A DNA stretch of 64,000 nucleotides, taken from assembly GCF_001894805.1 (NCBI RefSeq), contig NZ_BCWX01000001.1, positions 310,001-374,000 of the forward strand, in the 5' to 3' direction. The notes below the pieces were generated by a model. The model saw nothing but the letters and a program-made list of their open reading frames with translations. It did no database searches and was not told the DNA's origin. A program made the position numbers and the translations under genes. Source of the stretch: Rhodococcus globerulus NBRC 14531 (GTDB taxonomy: Bacteria; Actinomycetota; Actinomycetes; Mycobacteriales; Mycobacteriaceae). Of the stretch, positions 37,035-45,537 are shown in pieces (position 1 is the stretch's first letter; every line of letters starts with the position of its first letter).

Positions 37035-38317
37035 CCGATCTAGCATCAGTCGACTATTTCTCCGACGGAGAGATCGCACAAGATCCCTTCGAATACTTCG
37101 ACTACCTTCGAGGACAGAATCCGGTTTTTCGTGAGCCGCACTACGGCGTGGTGGCAGTCACCGGACATCAAGAGGTGATCGAGGGATTCAAGAACACCGA
37201 CGCGCTGTCGGCCGTAAATGCGATCGGCGGGCCGTTTCCTCCGCTGCCGTTCGAACCCGAGGGTGACGACATCACCGCCCAGATCGAAGCGCACCGTCAC
37301 CATTTCCCGATCTTCGAGCACATAGTTGTGATGGATCCACCTGAGCACACGCGAGCTCGATCGCTACTGGGACGGCTCCTTACCCCAAAGCGCCTGCAGG
37401 AGAACGAACAGTATCTGTGGGACTTGGCTGATTGTCAGCTCGACGAATTCATCGATAACGGGGACTGCGAGTTTCTGGGTGAGTACGCTAAACCTTTTGC
37501 TACGCTGGCAATTACGGACTTACTTGGTGTTCCGTCAGAAGATCGGGCGGAGTTTCGCCGGATGCTGGGCGCCGGGAAGCCACCCGGTAACCATGTTGGA
37601 GCGCTCAACCATGATCCTGTCGGGATCAACCCGCTGGAATACCTGGAGGAGCGCTTCAGCGGTTACGTGACCGAAAGGCGTCGCGAACCCCGCAACGACA
37701 TTCTCAGCGGTCTGGCGTCGGCCAAGTATCCGGACGGATCAACACCTGAAATCCTGGAAATCGTCCGGCCTGCAACGTTCCTGTTCGCCGCCGGCCAGGA
37801 GACTGTGACGAAGCTACTCAGTTCGGCGTTACGAGTACTTGCCGAACGCCCTGAACTCCAGCAAACTCTGCGTGAGGATCGCAGTCTGATCCGCCCATTC
37901 ATGGAGGAATCACTTCGTTTCGACAGTCCGACGAAGGTGGACTTCCGCCTCGCCCGCAAGTCCACCAGAATCGGCGATCTCGACATCCCCGCCGGAACTG
38001 TCGTCATGCTGGGTCTCGCCGCCGCCAACCGTGATCCGCGAAAGTTCGATAATCCGAATGAGTTTCGGCTCGATCGGAAGAACTCGCACGACCACATCGC
38101 GTTCGGTCGTGGGCTGCACACCTGCGCCGGTGCACCGCTCGCTCGAGTGGAGGCCTACGTCACCTTGAACCGTCTGCTCGACCGGATGAGCGACATCGCC
38201 ATCAGCGAACGCGCACATGGCCCGGCCGGCAACCGTCGATACGTATACGAGCCCACCTTCCTGCTGCGCGGGCTCATGGAACTCAACATCGAGTTCAACC
38301 CGATCCGAAAGCCGTAA
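37031..38317 (+). CDS. Cytochrome P450
   Basis: 428 residues from the ATG at 37031 that overlaps the ferredoxin stop. It has the heme-ligand C365 in FGRGLHTCAGAPLAR, the K-helix ESLRF (ExxR) and the I-helix motif FAAGQETVT, in which Gln replaces the common Gly/His before the acid-Thr pair. No membrane anchor, so a soluble bacterial class I P450. With its ferredoxin and the SDR that follows, it should hydroxylate a substrate to an alcohol that the SDR then oxidises. The CYP family cannot be assigned by eye. Confidence 0.93.
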   Translation: MTDLASVDYFSDGEIAQDPFEYFDYLRGQNPVFREPHYGVVAVTGHQEVIEGFKNTDALSAVNAIGGPFPPLPFEPEGDDITAQIEAHRHHFPIFEHIVVMDPPEHTRARSLLGRLLTPKRLQENEQYLWDLADCQLDEFIDNGDCEFLGEYAKPFATLAITDLLGVPSEDRAEFRRMLGAGKPPGNHVGALNHDPVGINPLEYLEERFSGYVTERRREPRNDILSGLASAKYPDGSTPEILEIVRPATFLFAAGQETVTKLLSSALRVLAERPELQQTLREDRSLIRPFMEESLRFDSPTKVDFRLARKSTRIGDLDIPAGTVVMLGLAAANRDPRKFDNPNEFRLDRKNSHDHIAFGRGLHTCAGAPLARVEAYVTLNRLLDRMSDIAISERAHGPAGNRRYVYEPTFLLRGLMELNIEFNPIRKP

Positions 38318-38375
38318 TTCGTCGTACAACAGCATCGGGCGATTGCTCGATGTCCCAACCGAGAGAGGCAATTTC

Positions 38376-39215
38376 ATGGCAGGCAGAGTAGAGGGCAAGG
38401 TCGCGTTCGTTACCGGCGCGGCACGTGGTCAGGGACGCAGTCATGCGGTGCGACTGGCACAAGAAGGTGCGGACATCATTGCCATCGACATCTGCGGACC
38501 GATCAGACCGAACGCCCAGATAGCCCCGTCTGAGCCGGCCGATATGGCCGAAACCGCAGACCTGATCAAAGGACTCAACCGTCGCATCGTGACGGCGGAG
38601 GTCGACGTCCGCGATTTCGACGCCCTCAAAGCTGCGGTGGACAGCGGCGTCGAGCAATTGGGCCGGCTCGACATCATCGTCGCCAACGCCGGAATCGGAA
38701 CCGGTGGCCCTACCCTCGACCAGACCAGTGAACTGGACTGGCAAGAGATGATGGACATCAATCTCTCCGGTGTGTGGAAGTCGGTGAAGGCCGGTATTCC
38801 GCACTTGATCGAGGGCGGTCGCGGCGGGTCGATCATTCTGACCAGTTCGATGGGAGGTCTGAAGGGATACGCCCACATGGGTCCGTACATCGCCGCGAAA
38901 CACGGTGTGGTCGGGCTGATGCGTACGTTCGCAGTCGAACTGGGAGAGCACTTCATCCGGGTCAACTCCATTCATCCCACAAACGTGAATACACCGATGT
39001 TCATGAATGAGGGAACGATGAAGATGTTCCGTCCCGACCTCGAGAGTCCCGGACCGGAGGATCTGAAGGCCGCCGCGCAGTTCATGCATGTACTGCCGAT
39101 CGGCTGGGTGGAGCCCGAGGACGTCAGCAATGCTGTGCTGTTCCTGTCCTCTGACGAATCCCGTTACGTCACAGGGCTTCCTCTCACCATCGATGCCGGT
39201 AGCAACCTCAAGTAG
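38376..39215 (+). CDS. Mycofactocin-coupled SDR family oxidoreductase (2)
   Basis: 279 residues from the ATG at 38376 (GAGAGAGG upstream). Motifs are TGAARGQGRSHAVRLAQEG with the acidic strand DIIAIDIC, VANAGIGTGG, catalytic Ser in ILTSSMGG, and YIAAKHG. The RGQGRSHA signature and the long loop after strand 2 place it in the same mycofactocin-type subfamily as the SDR at 32822, but the two are only moderately similar, so they probably act on different alcohols or stereoisomers. It follows the P450 by 58 bp and is closed by the hairpin at 39238-39282. Confidence 0.9.
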   Translation: MAGRVEGKVAFVTGAARGQGRSHAVRLAQEGADIIAIDICGPIRPNAQIAPSEPADMAETADLIKGLNRRIVTAEVDVRDFDALKAAVDSGVEQLGRLDIIVANAGIGTGGPTLDQTSELDWQEMMDINLSGVWKSVKAGIPHLIEGGRGGSIILTSSMGGLKGYAHMGPYIAAKHGVVGLMRTFAVELGEHFIRVNSIHPTNVNTPMFMNEGTMKMFRPDLESPGPEDLKAAAQFMHVLPIGWVEPEDVSNAVLFLSSDESRYVTGLPLTIDAGSNLK

Positions 39216-39237
39216 CAGTGACATTCCGCTTTACGTT

Positions 39238-39282
39238 TCGGTACCGGGTTGTGCACTCCACTCCGTGCGGGCCCGGTACCGA
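39238..39282. terminator. Hairpin after the P450-SDR operon
   Basis: TCGGTACCGGG at 39238-39248 pairs perfectly with CCCGGTACCGA at 39272-39282. The 23-nt loop contains a further small stem. It lies 22 bp after the SDR stop, so part of the transcription probably ends here before the transporter genes. Confidence 0.7.
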
Positions 39283-39401
39283 CAGCGATGACAGAAAGCC
39301 ACCTGGCACGTCGCGATTAACCGCGGCGTGTGCCGCCAAAGAGCGTCCACACCCACGGGCAACACTGTCGACCCGTATCACCTGAATTCGTCGCAGTATC
39401 A

Positions 39402-39546
39402 ATGCTGCTCGGTCGGCCGGAATATATTGCCGCTTCCTGCGCTTCCTTGCCTTCCCGAGGAAGCCGGCTTCATCACCGGATCAATCCTCCCTCTCAGCAG
39501 CGGAACTCTCACTTACGCACGTGCCATGTCAAGGAATGCACGGTGA
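39402..39546 (+). pseudogene. C-terminal remnant of an SDR gene
   Basis: One frame reads MLLGRPEYIAASCASLPS and the next frame reads EEAGFITGSILPLSSGTLTY. Joined, they give the LGRPE-IA...EEAGFITGSILP...GGTL block that ends many short-chain dehydrogenases. The last ~48 codons survive with one frameshift and a GG-to-SS change; nothing upstream matches. The cluster once held a third SDR. Confidence 0.6.
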
Positions 39547-39593
39547 TCTGTCGATTCCGTCAGTTGACCGCCTTGACCAAATGTAGGAGACCT

Positions 39594-40985
39594 GTGAAAC
39601 CACAACGAACACTCGCTGCCTTCCTCGCCGTGGTGGCGGTAGCGGCAGCCGTCACCGGATGCAGTGGCCGAAGTTCGAGCGAGAGTCCGGCTGAGGGCGC
39701 CGACGATGGCGGAACGAGCGCTGCGGCCGCCTCCAGCGACTTCGGCGACCTTCGAGGCGTGTGTCAGCCTGGCGATGTCAAGGGCGCACCGGCCCAAGGC
39801 GTGACCGCGGAGGAAATTTCTGTCGGAGTCTTCTCCGACATGGGTTTCAACAAGAACACGGAATTTGCCGACGCGGCAGAGGTTTTCACGTCGTGGTGTA
39901 ACGATGCCGGCGGCATCAACGGTCGCCGGATTGTGGCCAACATCCGCGATTCGAAGTTGATGGAAGTTCGTCAGAGAATGATCGAAGCCTGTCGTGACGA
40001 CTTTGCTCTCGTCGGCGGCGGCGCAGCGTTGGATGCTCTCGGTGTCAAGGACCGGCTGACATGTATGTTGCCGAGTTTCCCCGCGCAGGCTGTCCAGTCA
40101 CGGTCTGCCGGCGCAGACCTGGAGGTGAGTGCGTCACCGACCATGGTTCCCGGATACGACAATTACAACGGTTTTCGGACCTGGATCGCTGACGAGGCCT
40201 ACCCGGACTCGAAAGCCGCCGTCGGGATCATCAACGGTGATTCGGCGGTTACCAAGGCAATTGGTGCCTTGACCGCAGAAACACTCGCAGCGACCGGTGC
40301 AACGCTCATCTACGACGAGCTCTATCCAGCTATGGGTGTCTCGGACTGGACTCCATACGCTCAGGCGATCAAGAGCAAGGGCGTCAAGGGTCTGATCTTC
40401 ATGGGCGACTTCAATCAGTTGGCCAAGCTCGAAGAGGTCCTCACCAGCATGAACTACAAGCTCGACTGGATCGATGCCAACAACAATGCGTATAACGCCT
40501 CGTTCATCGAACTGTTGGGGAAGTCCGCGGACTTCCAGAACAATCTCGTATCTCTCAGCGGGGTAGCGCCATTGGAGAGTGACGAGCCAGCGGTGGCGGA
40601 GCTCAAGGCTATGTACCAGAAGTACGCCCCGGACGCGCAGATCACACTTCCGTCGATGCTCGCCATGTCGTCGTGGTTGCTGTTCGCGAAGTCGGCCGCC
40701 AGTTGCGGTGCCGATCTCACCCGCTCGTGCCTTTACAACGCAGCTGTCGCCGAAACTGCCTGGACCGGGGGAGGTTTGCATGTCGCTAACGATTTGGCGA
40801 ATCCTATCCCGCCGCAGCCGTGCTTCAACGTCGAGCGAGCGACATCTGACGGATGGGAGGCAGCTGATTTCAATCCCGACAACGGTCTCTACCGTTGCGA
40901 TATCCCCGCTCGTAAATTGACAGCTGACTTCGGGACGCCGATGACCCTGGCCGAAGTCGGTAAAAGCATCGGCGATTTCGAATAA
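39594..40985 (+). CDS. Branched-chain-amino-acid-type ABC transporter substrate-binding lipoprotein
   Basis: 463 residues from the GTG at 39594 (TAGGAGA four bases upstream). A lipoprotein signal peptide ends in VTGC, with C23 as the lipidated residue, then a Ser/Glu/Gly linker. The mature part is a periplasmic-binding-protein type I fold (Peripla_BP_6): EEISVGVFSDMGFNKN, AAEVFTSWCNDAGGINGRRI and GLIFMGDFNQL. Such proteins in rhodococci often bind aromatic acids, steroids or other carboxylates, not only amino acids. It catches the substrate outside the membrane for the permease encoded next. Confidence 0.88.
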   Translation: MKPQRTLAAFLAVVAVAAAVTGCSGRSSSESPAEGADDGGTSAAAASSDFGDLRGVCQPGDVKGAPAQGVTAEEISVGVFSDMGFNKNTEFADAAEVFTSWCNDAGGINGRRIVANIRDSKLMEVRQRMIEACRDDFALVGGGAALDALGVKDRLTCMLPSFPAQAVQSRSAGADLEVSASPTMVPGYDNYNGFRTWIADEAYPDSKAAVGIINGDSAVTKAIGALTAETLAATGATLIYDELYPAMGVSDWTPYAQAIKSKGVKGLIFMGDFNQLAKLEEVLTSMNYKLDWIDANNNAYNASFIELLGKSADFQNNLVSLSGVAPLESDEPAVAELKAMYQKYAPDAQITLPSMLAMSSWLLFAKSAASCGADLTRSCLYNAAVAETAWTGGGLHVANDLANPIPPQPCFNVERATSDGWEAADFNPDNGLYRCDIPARKLTADFGTPMTLAEVGKSIGDFE

Positions 40986-43108
40986 TGGAACAGTTCATCT
41001 CCTTTGGGATCGTCGGGCTGAGCACTGCGGCGATCTACGCGATCATCGGCAGCGGATTGGTGGTTACCTACACGACCACCGGCGTGTTCAACTTCGCACA
41101 CGGCGCGACGGGCATGATGGCGGCTTTCTCCTATTGGCAACTCAGCGTCGGTTGGGGTTGGCCGGTGTGGCTGTCGGTAGCGACCGTACTTCTGGTTCTG
41201 GCACCAGCTTTCGGGCTCCTAGTCGAACTGTTGGTGCGGCCGGTCCAAGCCCTTGGTGAGGCCGAGAAGCTGGTGATGACGATCGCCTTGCTGAGCGGTC
41301 TGATTGCGCTCGCGAGATGGATCTGGAGTCCGAACAAGGCACGCACGCTTCCCAAGTTCTTTGCCGAGCAAGACTCTTTTCAGATCGGTGCTGCGACGGT
41401 CAGTTGGCACCAGGCAATCACCATGCTGGTAGCGGTCGTCGTCGCGGCGGGGTTGCGAATCCTGATGCTGCGCACTCGAACCGGAACCGAAATGCGAGCG
41501 ACTGTCGATGACCGTGCCTTGGTGGGTCTCACCGGGGCAGACCCGGTTCGCGCCAACCGGGTTGCCTGGATTCTGGGGACGGTATTGGCGGCAATCGGCG
41601 GCATTCTCATCGCTCCGATGGTCGCCCTCGATGCGACCCAACTGTCACTCGTGATTGTCAGTGCCTATGCCGCAGCGATATTCGGACGGTTGAAGAGCTT
41701 GCCGATGACTTTTGTCGGCGCGATCGTCGTCGGGTGCATGGAAAGCTACCTCACCGGTTACCTACCGCAGAGTCCCTACCTTCCCGGGCTGCGACTCGCT
41801 GCGCCGGCAATTCTGTTGCTGCTCGCGCTGTTGCTGTTTCCGCACGGGCGACTTCGGAGACGCGACCGTCACCTCAGTCAAGTTCCGCTACCGACAGTTC
41901 GCGGCACAATCGCCTTCGCAGGAGTTATCGTCGCGTTCGGACTCATTCTGGCCACCGTACTGGGGGAGGGTGATCTGATCACCTATGGACAGATATTCGC
42001 ATTCGGCGTCATCGCGTTGTCCTTCGTTCCGTTAGTCGGTTACGCCGGTCAGATCTCGCTCGCACAGCTCACGATGGCGGGGGTCGGGGCGATCGTCTGT
42101 GCACGCTTGGGCGGAAATGGGCAATGGTGGGCACTTTTGGCGGTGATGGTCATCGCGGGCATTGTCGGTGCGGTGATCGCAGTGCCCGCGCTGCGACTCT
42201 CAGGGGTGTACCTGGCGCTCGGGACGGCGGCAATCGCGGCCATCTTCGACCGATGGATCTTCACGTTGCCGTCTTTCGAGGTGTTCGGCACGGAGATCAC
42301 ACTGTTTGATCAGGGTTCAGTGGAATTGGTAGGCCCGCGACTGTTCGGATTCGCGATCGACACCCCGGCAGAACTGACGGTGTTCTCAGCAGTGTGTCTG
42401 GCGCTCGTCACACTGGGCGTGGCAATGCTCCGGCGAGGGCGCCTCGGCCGACGATTGATTGCACTGCGCGACAGCGAGGCAGCGTTTGCGACATTGGGAG
42501 GCAGCTTGCTGCTGACGAAAATGCTGGTCTTTGCGCTGTCCGCCGGCATTGCCGGTCTCGGTGGGGCGCTGTACGGAATGCAACTGATGTCGATCTCGGC
42601 GGAGCAGTTCAGTTTTGTTGCCGGACTAGGTATTTTCCTGATCGCCGTAGTCGGTGGACTCGGTGTGGTCGGAAACGGACTCTTCACCGGAACGATGATT
42701 GCCGGTCCTCTCAATGCAATTGTGGCGTTGTGGCCGGCGGCCGCCAACCTCGTGCAGACGCTGCCCGCTGCTGCCGGCTTGGCATACAGTTCCGGCGCTG
42801 TCGACGATGGACTCGTACCCAGTCTGCGTCGGCGTTGGGAGCCCGCACTTCGGTACCCCGTCGTGATGGCTGCCTTGCTCGGTTGGATTGGGGCGCTGTG
42901 GATTCTGCGACTCGTCGATGTCGTGAACGGGTACGTGCTGATCATCGGGGCGGTGGCCGGAATTCTCGCAGCCCGAAGTTGGGGTGTATCGAGGCAACGG
43001 GAGGCTCCGGCGCAGCGGGAGATTCCGGTGGAGTGGTGGGGCCTGGAGCGCCCCTGGACTACGGAAGACGAGGAGGTGCTCGATCGTGCCATCGCAGCTC
43101 GAAGTTAA
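40985..43108 (+). CDS. Fused LivH-LivM branched-chain-type ABC permease
   Basis: 707 residues. Residues 1-300 match LivH (TYTTTGVFNFAHGATGMMAAF, then TGADPVRANRVAWILG). Residues about 310-620 match LivM (YAGQISLAQLTMAGVGAIVCARLGG, then LGRRLIALRDSEAAFATLGG and AGLGGALYGMQL). A C-terminal extension of about 85 residues has two more membrane segments and a charged tail. The start overlaps the last base of the binding-protein stop. Fusing both permease halves into one chain fixes their 1:1 assembly. Confidence 0.92.
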   Translation: MEQFISFGIVGLSTAAIYAIIGSGLVVTYTTTGVFNFAHGATGMMAAFSYWQLSVGWGWPVWLSVATVLLVLAPAFGLLVELLVRPVQALGEAEKLVMTIALLSGLIALARWIWSPNKARTLPKFFAEQDSFQIGAATVSWHQAITMLVAVVVAAGLRILMLRTRTGTEMRATVDDRALVGLTGADPVRANRVAWILGTVLAAIGGILIAPMVALDATQLSLVIVSAYAAAIFGRLKSLPMTFVGAIVVGCMESYLTGYLPQSPYLPGLRLAAPAILLLLALLLFPHGRLRRRDRHLSQVPLPTVRGTIAFAGVIVAFGLILATVLGEGDLITYGQIFAFGVIALSFVPLVGYAGQISLAQLTMAGVGAIVCARLGGNGQWWALLAVMVIAGIVGAVIAVPALRLSGVYLALGTAAIAAIFDRWIFTLPSFEVFGTEITLFDQGSVELVGPRLFGFAIDTPAELTVFSAVCLALVTLGVAMLRRGRLGRRLIALRDSEAAFATLGGSLLLTKMLVFALSAGIAGLGGALYGMQLMSISAEQFSFVAGLGIFLIAVVGGLGVVGNGLFTGTMIAGPLNAIVALWPAAANLVQTLPAAAGLAYSSGAVDDGLVPSLRRRWEPALRYPVVMAALLGWIGALWILRLVDVVNGYVLIIGAVAGILAARSWGVSRQREAPAQREIPVEWWGLERPWTTEDEEVLDRAIAARS

Positions 43109-43799
43109 GGACATCACGGTCACATTCGGCGGCCACCATGCACTCACCGACGTTTCACTGACCGCCGAACAAGGCAACATCACCGGCCTCATCGGACCCA
43201 ACGGTGCCGGAAAGAGCACCCTGTTCGACGTCATATCCGGACTCCGTAAGCCAGCCACGGGAAGTGTGTTCCTGGGTGGCTGCGACGTGACCCGAGCCGG
43301 ACCGTCTCGGCGCGCCAAACACGGCCTGGCACGGACGTTCCAACGCCTCGAACTCTTCGGTCGCCTCAGCGTCAGAGACAACCTCCTCGTTGCCGCCGAA
43401 ATTGGGCCGCAACGACGCAACGCGACAGCCGTTGTCGACGACATCATCGATCGACTGGGATTGGCTGCGGTGGCCGCCGTCACCGCCGACTCGCTGTCGA
43501 CCGGCATGGGACGACTCGTCGAGGTGGCGAGGGCAATGGCAGTGCACCCGTCCGTCATTCTTCTCGACGAACCGGCTGCCGGGCAGGACCCCGAAGAGAC
43601 ACAACGGTTCTCGGTGCTGCTGCGATCACTGGCGGATCAGGGAACAGCGGTTTTGTTGGTCGAACACGACATGGAATTGGTGATGAGCGTGTGCGATCAG
43701 GTGTATGTGCTCGATCTCGGGAAGATCATCTCGGTCGGCCCACCCGAGATGATCCGGCGCGATGACGCGGTTCTGGCAGCGTATCTGGGGGAATCATGA
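43086..43799 (+). CDS. ABC transporter ATP-binding protein, LivG type
   Basis: 237 residues from the GTG at 43086, which has AGGAGG nine bases upstream and overlaps the permease end by 23 bp. Walker A is GPNGAGKST, the Q-loop region is LARTFQRLELF, the signature is LSTGMGRLVEVARAM (variant of LSGGQ), Walker B is VILLDEPAAGQDP and the H-loop is VEHDMELV. The energising subunit of the importer, paired with LivF. Confidence 0.93.
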   Translation: MPSQLEVKDITVTFGGHHALTDVSLTAEQGNITGLIGPNGAGKSTLFDVISGLRKPATGSVFLGGCDVTRAGPSRRAKHGLARTFQRLELFGRLSVRDNLLVAAEIGPQRRNATAVVDDIIDRLGLAAVAAVTADSLSTGMGRLVEVARAMAVHPSVILLDEPAAGQDPEETQRFSVLLRSLADQGTAVLLVEHDMELVMSVCDQVYVLDLGKIISVGPPEMIRRDDAVLAAYLGES

Positions 43800-44503
43800 G
43801 TCCCGTTCTCGAACTACGCGGCGTCCGCGCGGGTTACGACGATATCGCTGTCCTGCACGGCATCGATCTTGCAGTCGAACCAGGGCAAGTAGTGGCTTTG
43901 CTCGGTCCGAACGGTGCAGGCAAGACCACCACGCTGCGCATCATCTCCGGTGTCCATACGATCACCTCAGGACAGCTCCTGTTCTGTGACAGAGACATGA
44001 CCGGAGTATCACCGCGGGAATTGGCGCGCGCGGGTGTATGTCTCATCCCCGAGGGGCGCGGCGTATTCCCCAATCTGTCCGTCCGGGACAATCTGTCGAT
44101 GATGACCTTCACCGGTCGGTCTCGTGACGAGATCGAAGAGGTCGCATTCACTCGTTTTCCCATCCTCGCGGAACGAGCTTCACAAATTGCCGGAACGCTG
44201 TCCGGTGGCGAGCAGCAGATGCTCGCTCTCTCTCGCGGCTTGGCCACCGAACCAGCTGTGCTTCTGCTCGACGAATTGTCCATGGGACTAGCGCCTTTGA
44301 TCGTCGGCCAACTCTACGAGGAGGTCGCCGAGATAGCGAGGCAAGGTGTCGCCGTGATACTCGTCGAACAGTTCGCGAACGCCGTACTCGAATTCGCTGA
44401 CCATGCTGCAGTTCTCGTTCGAGGTCGGATCGAAAAGCAGGGTCACCCGGACGACGGACTGCGCACCGAACTTGCCACCCTCTACCTAGGGAGTTCTACA
44501 TGA
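43796..44503 (+). CDS. ABC transporter ATP-binding protein, LivF type
   Basis: 235 residues. Walker A is GPNGAGKTT, the signature is LSGGEQQMLALSRGL, Walker B is LLLDELSMGLAP, and the H-loop region VEQFANAVLEF has Gln instead of His, which is usual for LivF. The GRGVFPNLSVRDNL segment is typical. The ATG overlaps the LivG stop by 4 bp. Confidence 0.93.
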   Translation: MSPVLELRGVRAGYDDIAVLHGIDLAVEPGQVVALLGPNGAGKTTTLRIISGVHTITSGQLLFCDRDMTGVSPRELARAGVCLIPEGRGVFPNLSVRDNLSMMTFTGRSRDEIEEVAFTRFPILAERASQIAGTLSGGEQQMLALSRGLATEPAVLLLDELSMGLAPLIVGQLYEEVAEIARQGVAVILVEQFANAVLEFADHAAVLVRGRIEKQGHPDDGLRTELATLYLGSST

Positions 44504-44853
44504 CCACGACTGAAACACGCGCAGAGCGCTTTTCCCGCGAGCTTGCCGATTTGAAGATTCCCGACCCGTCCGCGGGCCGGTCCAGTCTCTGGCTGCGACT
44601 CGGAATCGCGCTGATGGTGCTGGGTCCGGCGTTGGGAGTGGGGGCTTATCTTCTGTCACACAACACATCTGATCCGCTTGTTCAACGCGACGCCATCATT
44701 GTCGCTGTGATCGGAATAGTCGTAGGAATCAACGGAGCTGCTATCTTCCTGCGCTATTCACTGACCAATTTCCTGAGATTCTGGATGGCTCGCCAATCTT
44801 ACGACTTGGCACTTGCAACGAGACTTCCCTCCCTCGACGGAGAACAGTCGTGA
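44500..44853 (+). CDS. Small two-TM membrane protein in the transporter operon
   Basis: 117 residues with a charged N-terminus, two membrane helices (about 30-53 and 65-88) and a basic region with ARQSYDLALATRLPSLDG at the end. It starts inside the LivF stop (4-bp overlap), so it is translated with the transporter. I know no such subunit in standard Liv systems; it may be an actinobacterial accessory subunit or anchor for the importer. Function unknown. Confidence 0.8.
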   Translation: MTTTETRAERFSRELADLKIPDPSAGRSSLWLRLGIALMVLGPALGVGAYLLSHNTSDPLVQRDAIIVAVIGIVVGINGAAIFLRYSLTNFLRFWMARQSYDLALATRLPSLDGEQS

Positions 44854-44922
44854 CCTTCTGACACGCCAGGAGTTCGAAACATGTGGTGGCGGAACCGTTC
44901 CGTCCACCGGAAAGGATTCACC

Positions 44923-45441
44923 ATGCGTAAATCTGTAATCGGTCGAGCCCTGATCGTCGGCGCCTTCATCGTCACTACATTCGCGACGGGCTGTAGCAGC
45001 TCCGATGACAGTTCGAGCGAGACCACCTCATCAACCAAGGCGACAAGTTCTTCGGCGCCGGCAGCAGCGACAACCAGCGCTGTGGCGTCCGCTGCGGCGA
45101 CCAAAGAAATCACGGACGCGTACATCACCTTCTTCAATGGAACTACCGCCCCTGCCGCGCGTGCCGCCCTGCTCGAGAACGGCGATGTATTTCTCCCAAC
45201 GCTCGAAGCGATGGCCGCTGATCCGCAGTCGATGGCAACTACTGCCACCGTAGAAGGCGTCACCGCAGCCGGCGCCGACAACGCCTCTGTCAAATGGACA
45301 CTCGTGATGGGCGGTACTCCCGTACTTCCCGACCAGTCCGGTGAGGCAGTACAGGAAGCTGGTACCTGGAAGGTCTCCGCAACGACGTACTGCACCTTGA
45401 TGGCTATCCAGGGGAGTGGGGCCACCGTTCCCGGCTGCTAG
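44923..45441 (+). CDS. MTB12-like lipoprotein
   Basis: 172 residues from the ATG at 44923 (GGAAAGG upstream). The lipobox ends ATGC with C24, then a Ser/Thr/Ala linker. The folded part has the pattern of the mycobacterial low-molecular-weight antigen MTB12 family: AYITFFNGTTAPAARAALLENGDVF and EAGTWKVSATTYCTLMAI, with a Cys pair (TYC and the final C). The family has an NTF2-like fold and no firm function. Its place between importer and aldehyde dehydrogenase suggests a role in delivering the substrate across the outer layers. Confidence 0.78.
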   Translation: MRKSVIGRALIVGAFIVTTFATGCSSSDDSSSETTSSTKATSSSAPAAATTSAVASAAATKEITDAYITFFNGTTAPAARAALLENGDVFLPTLEAMAADPQSMATTATVEGVTAAGADNASVKWTLVMGGTPVLPDQSGEAVQEAGTWKVSATTYCTLMAIQGSGATVPGC

Positions 45442-45537
45442 TGCCAACAGCCCGAATCTTCACCCAGGCGCGCTATTCGATCACCCAATCGGCCAGCGAT
45501 ATCGACTCAAGTTTCGAACTACCCGAAAGCAGTCAGA

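Noticed and set aside
38295-39224. 309-codon minus-strand frame
   Set aside because: Antisense to the mycofactocin-type SDR, whose motifs are complete.
42626-43558. 310-codon minus-strand frame
   Set aside because: Antisense to the LivM and LivG coding regions.
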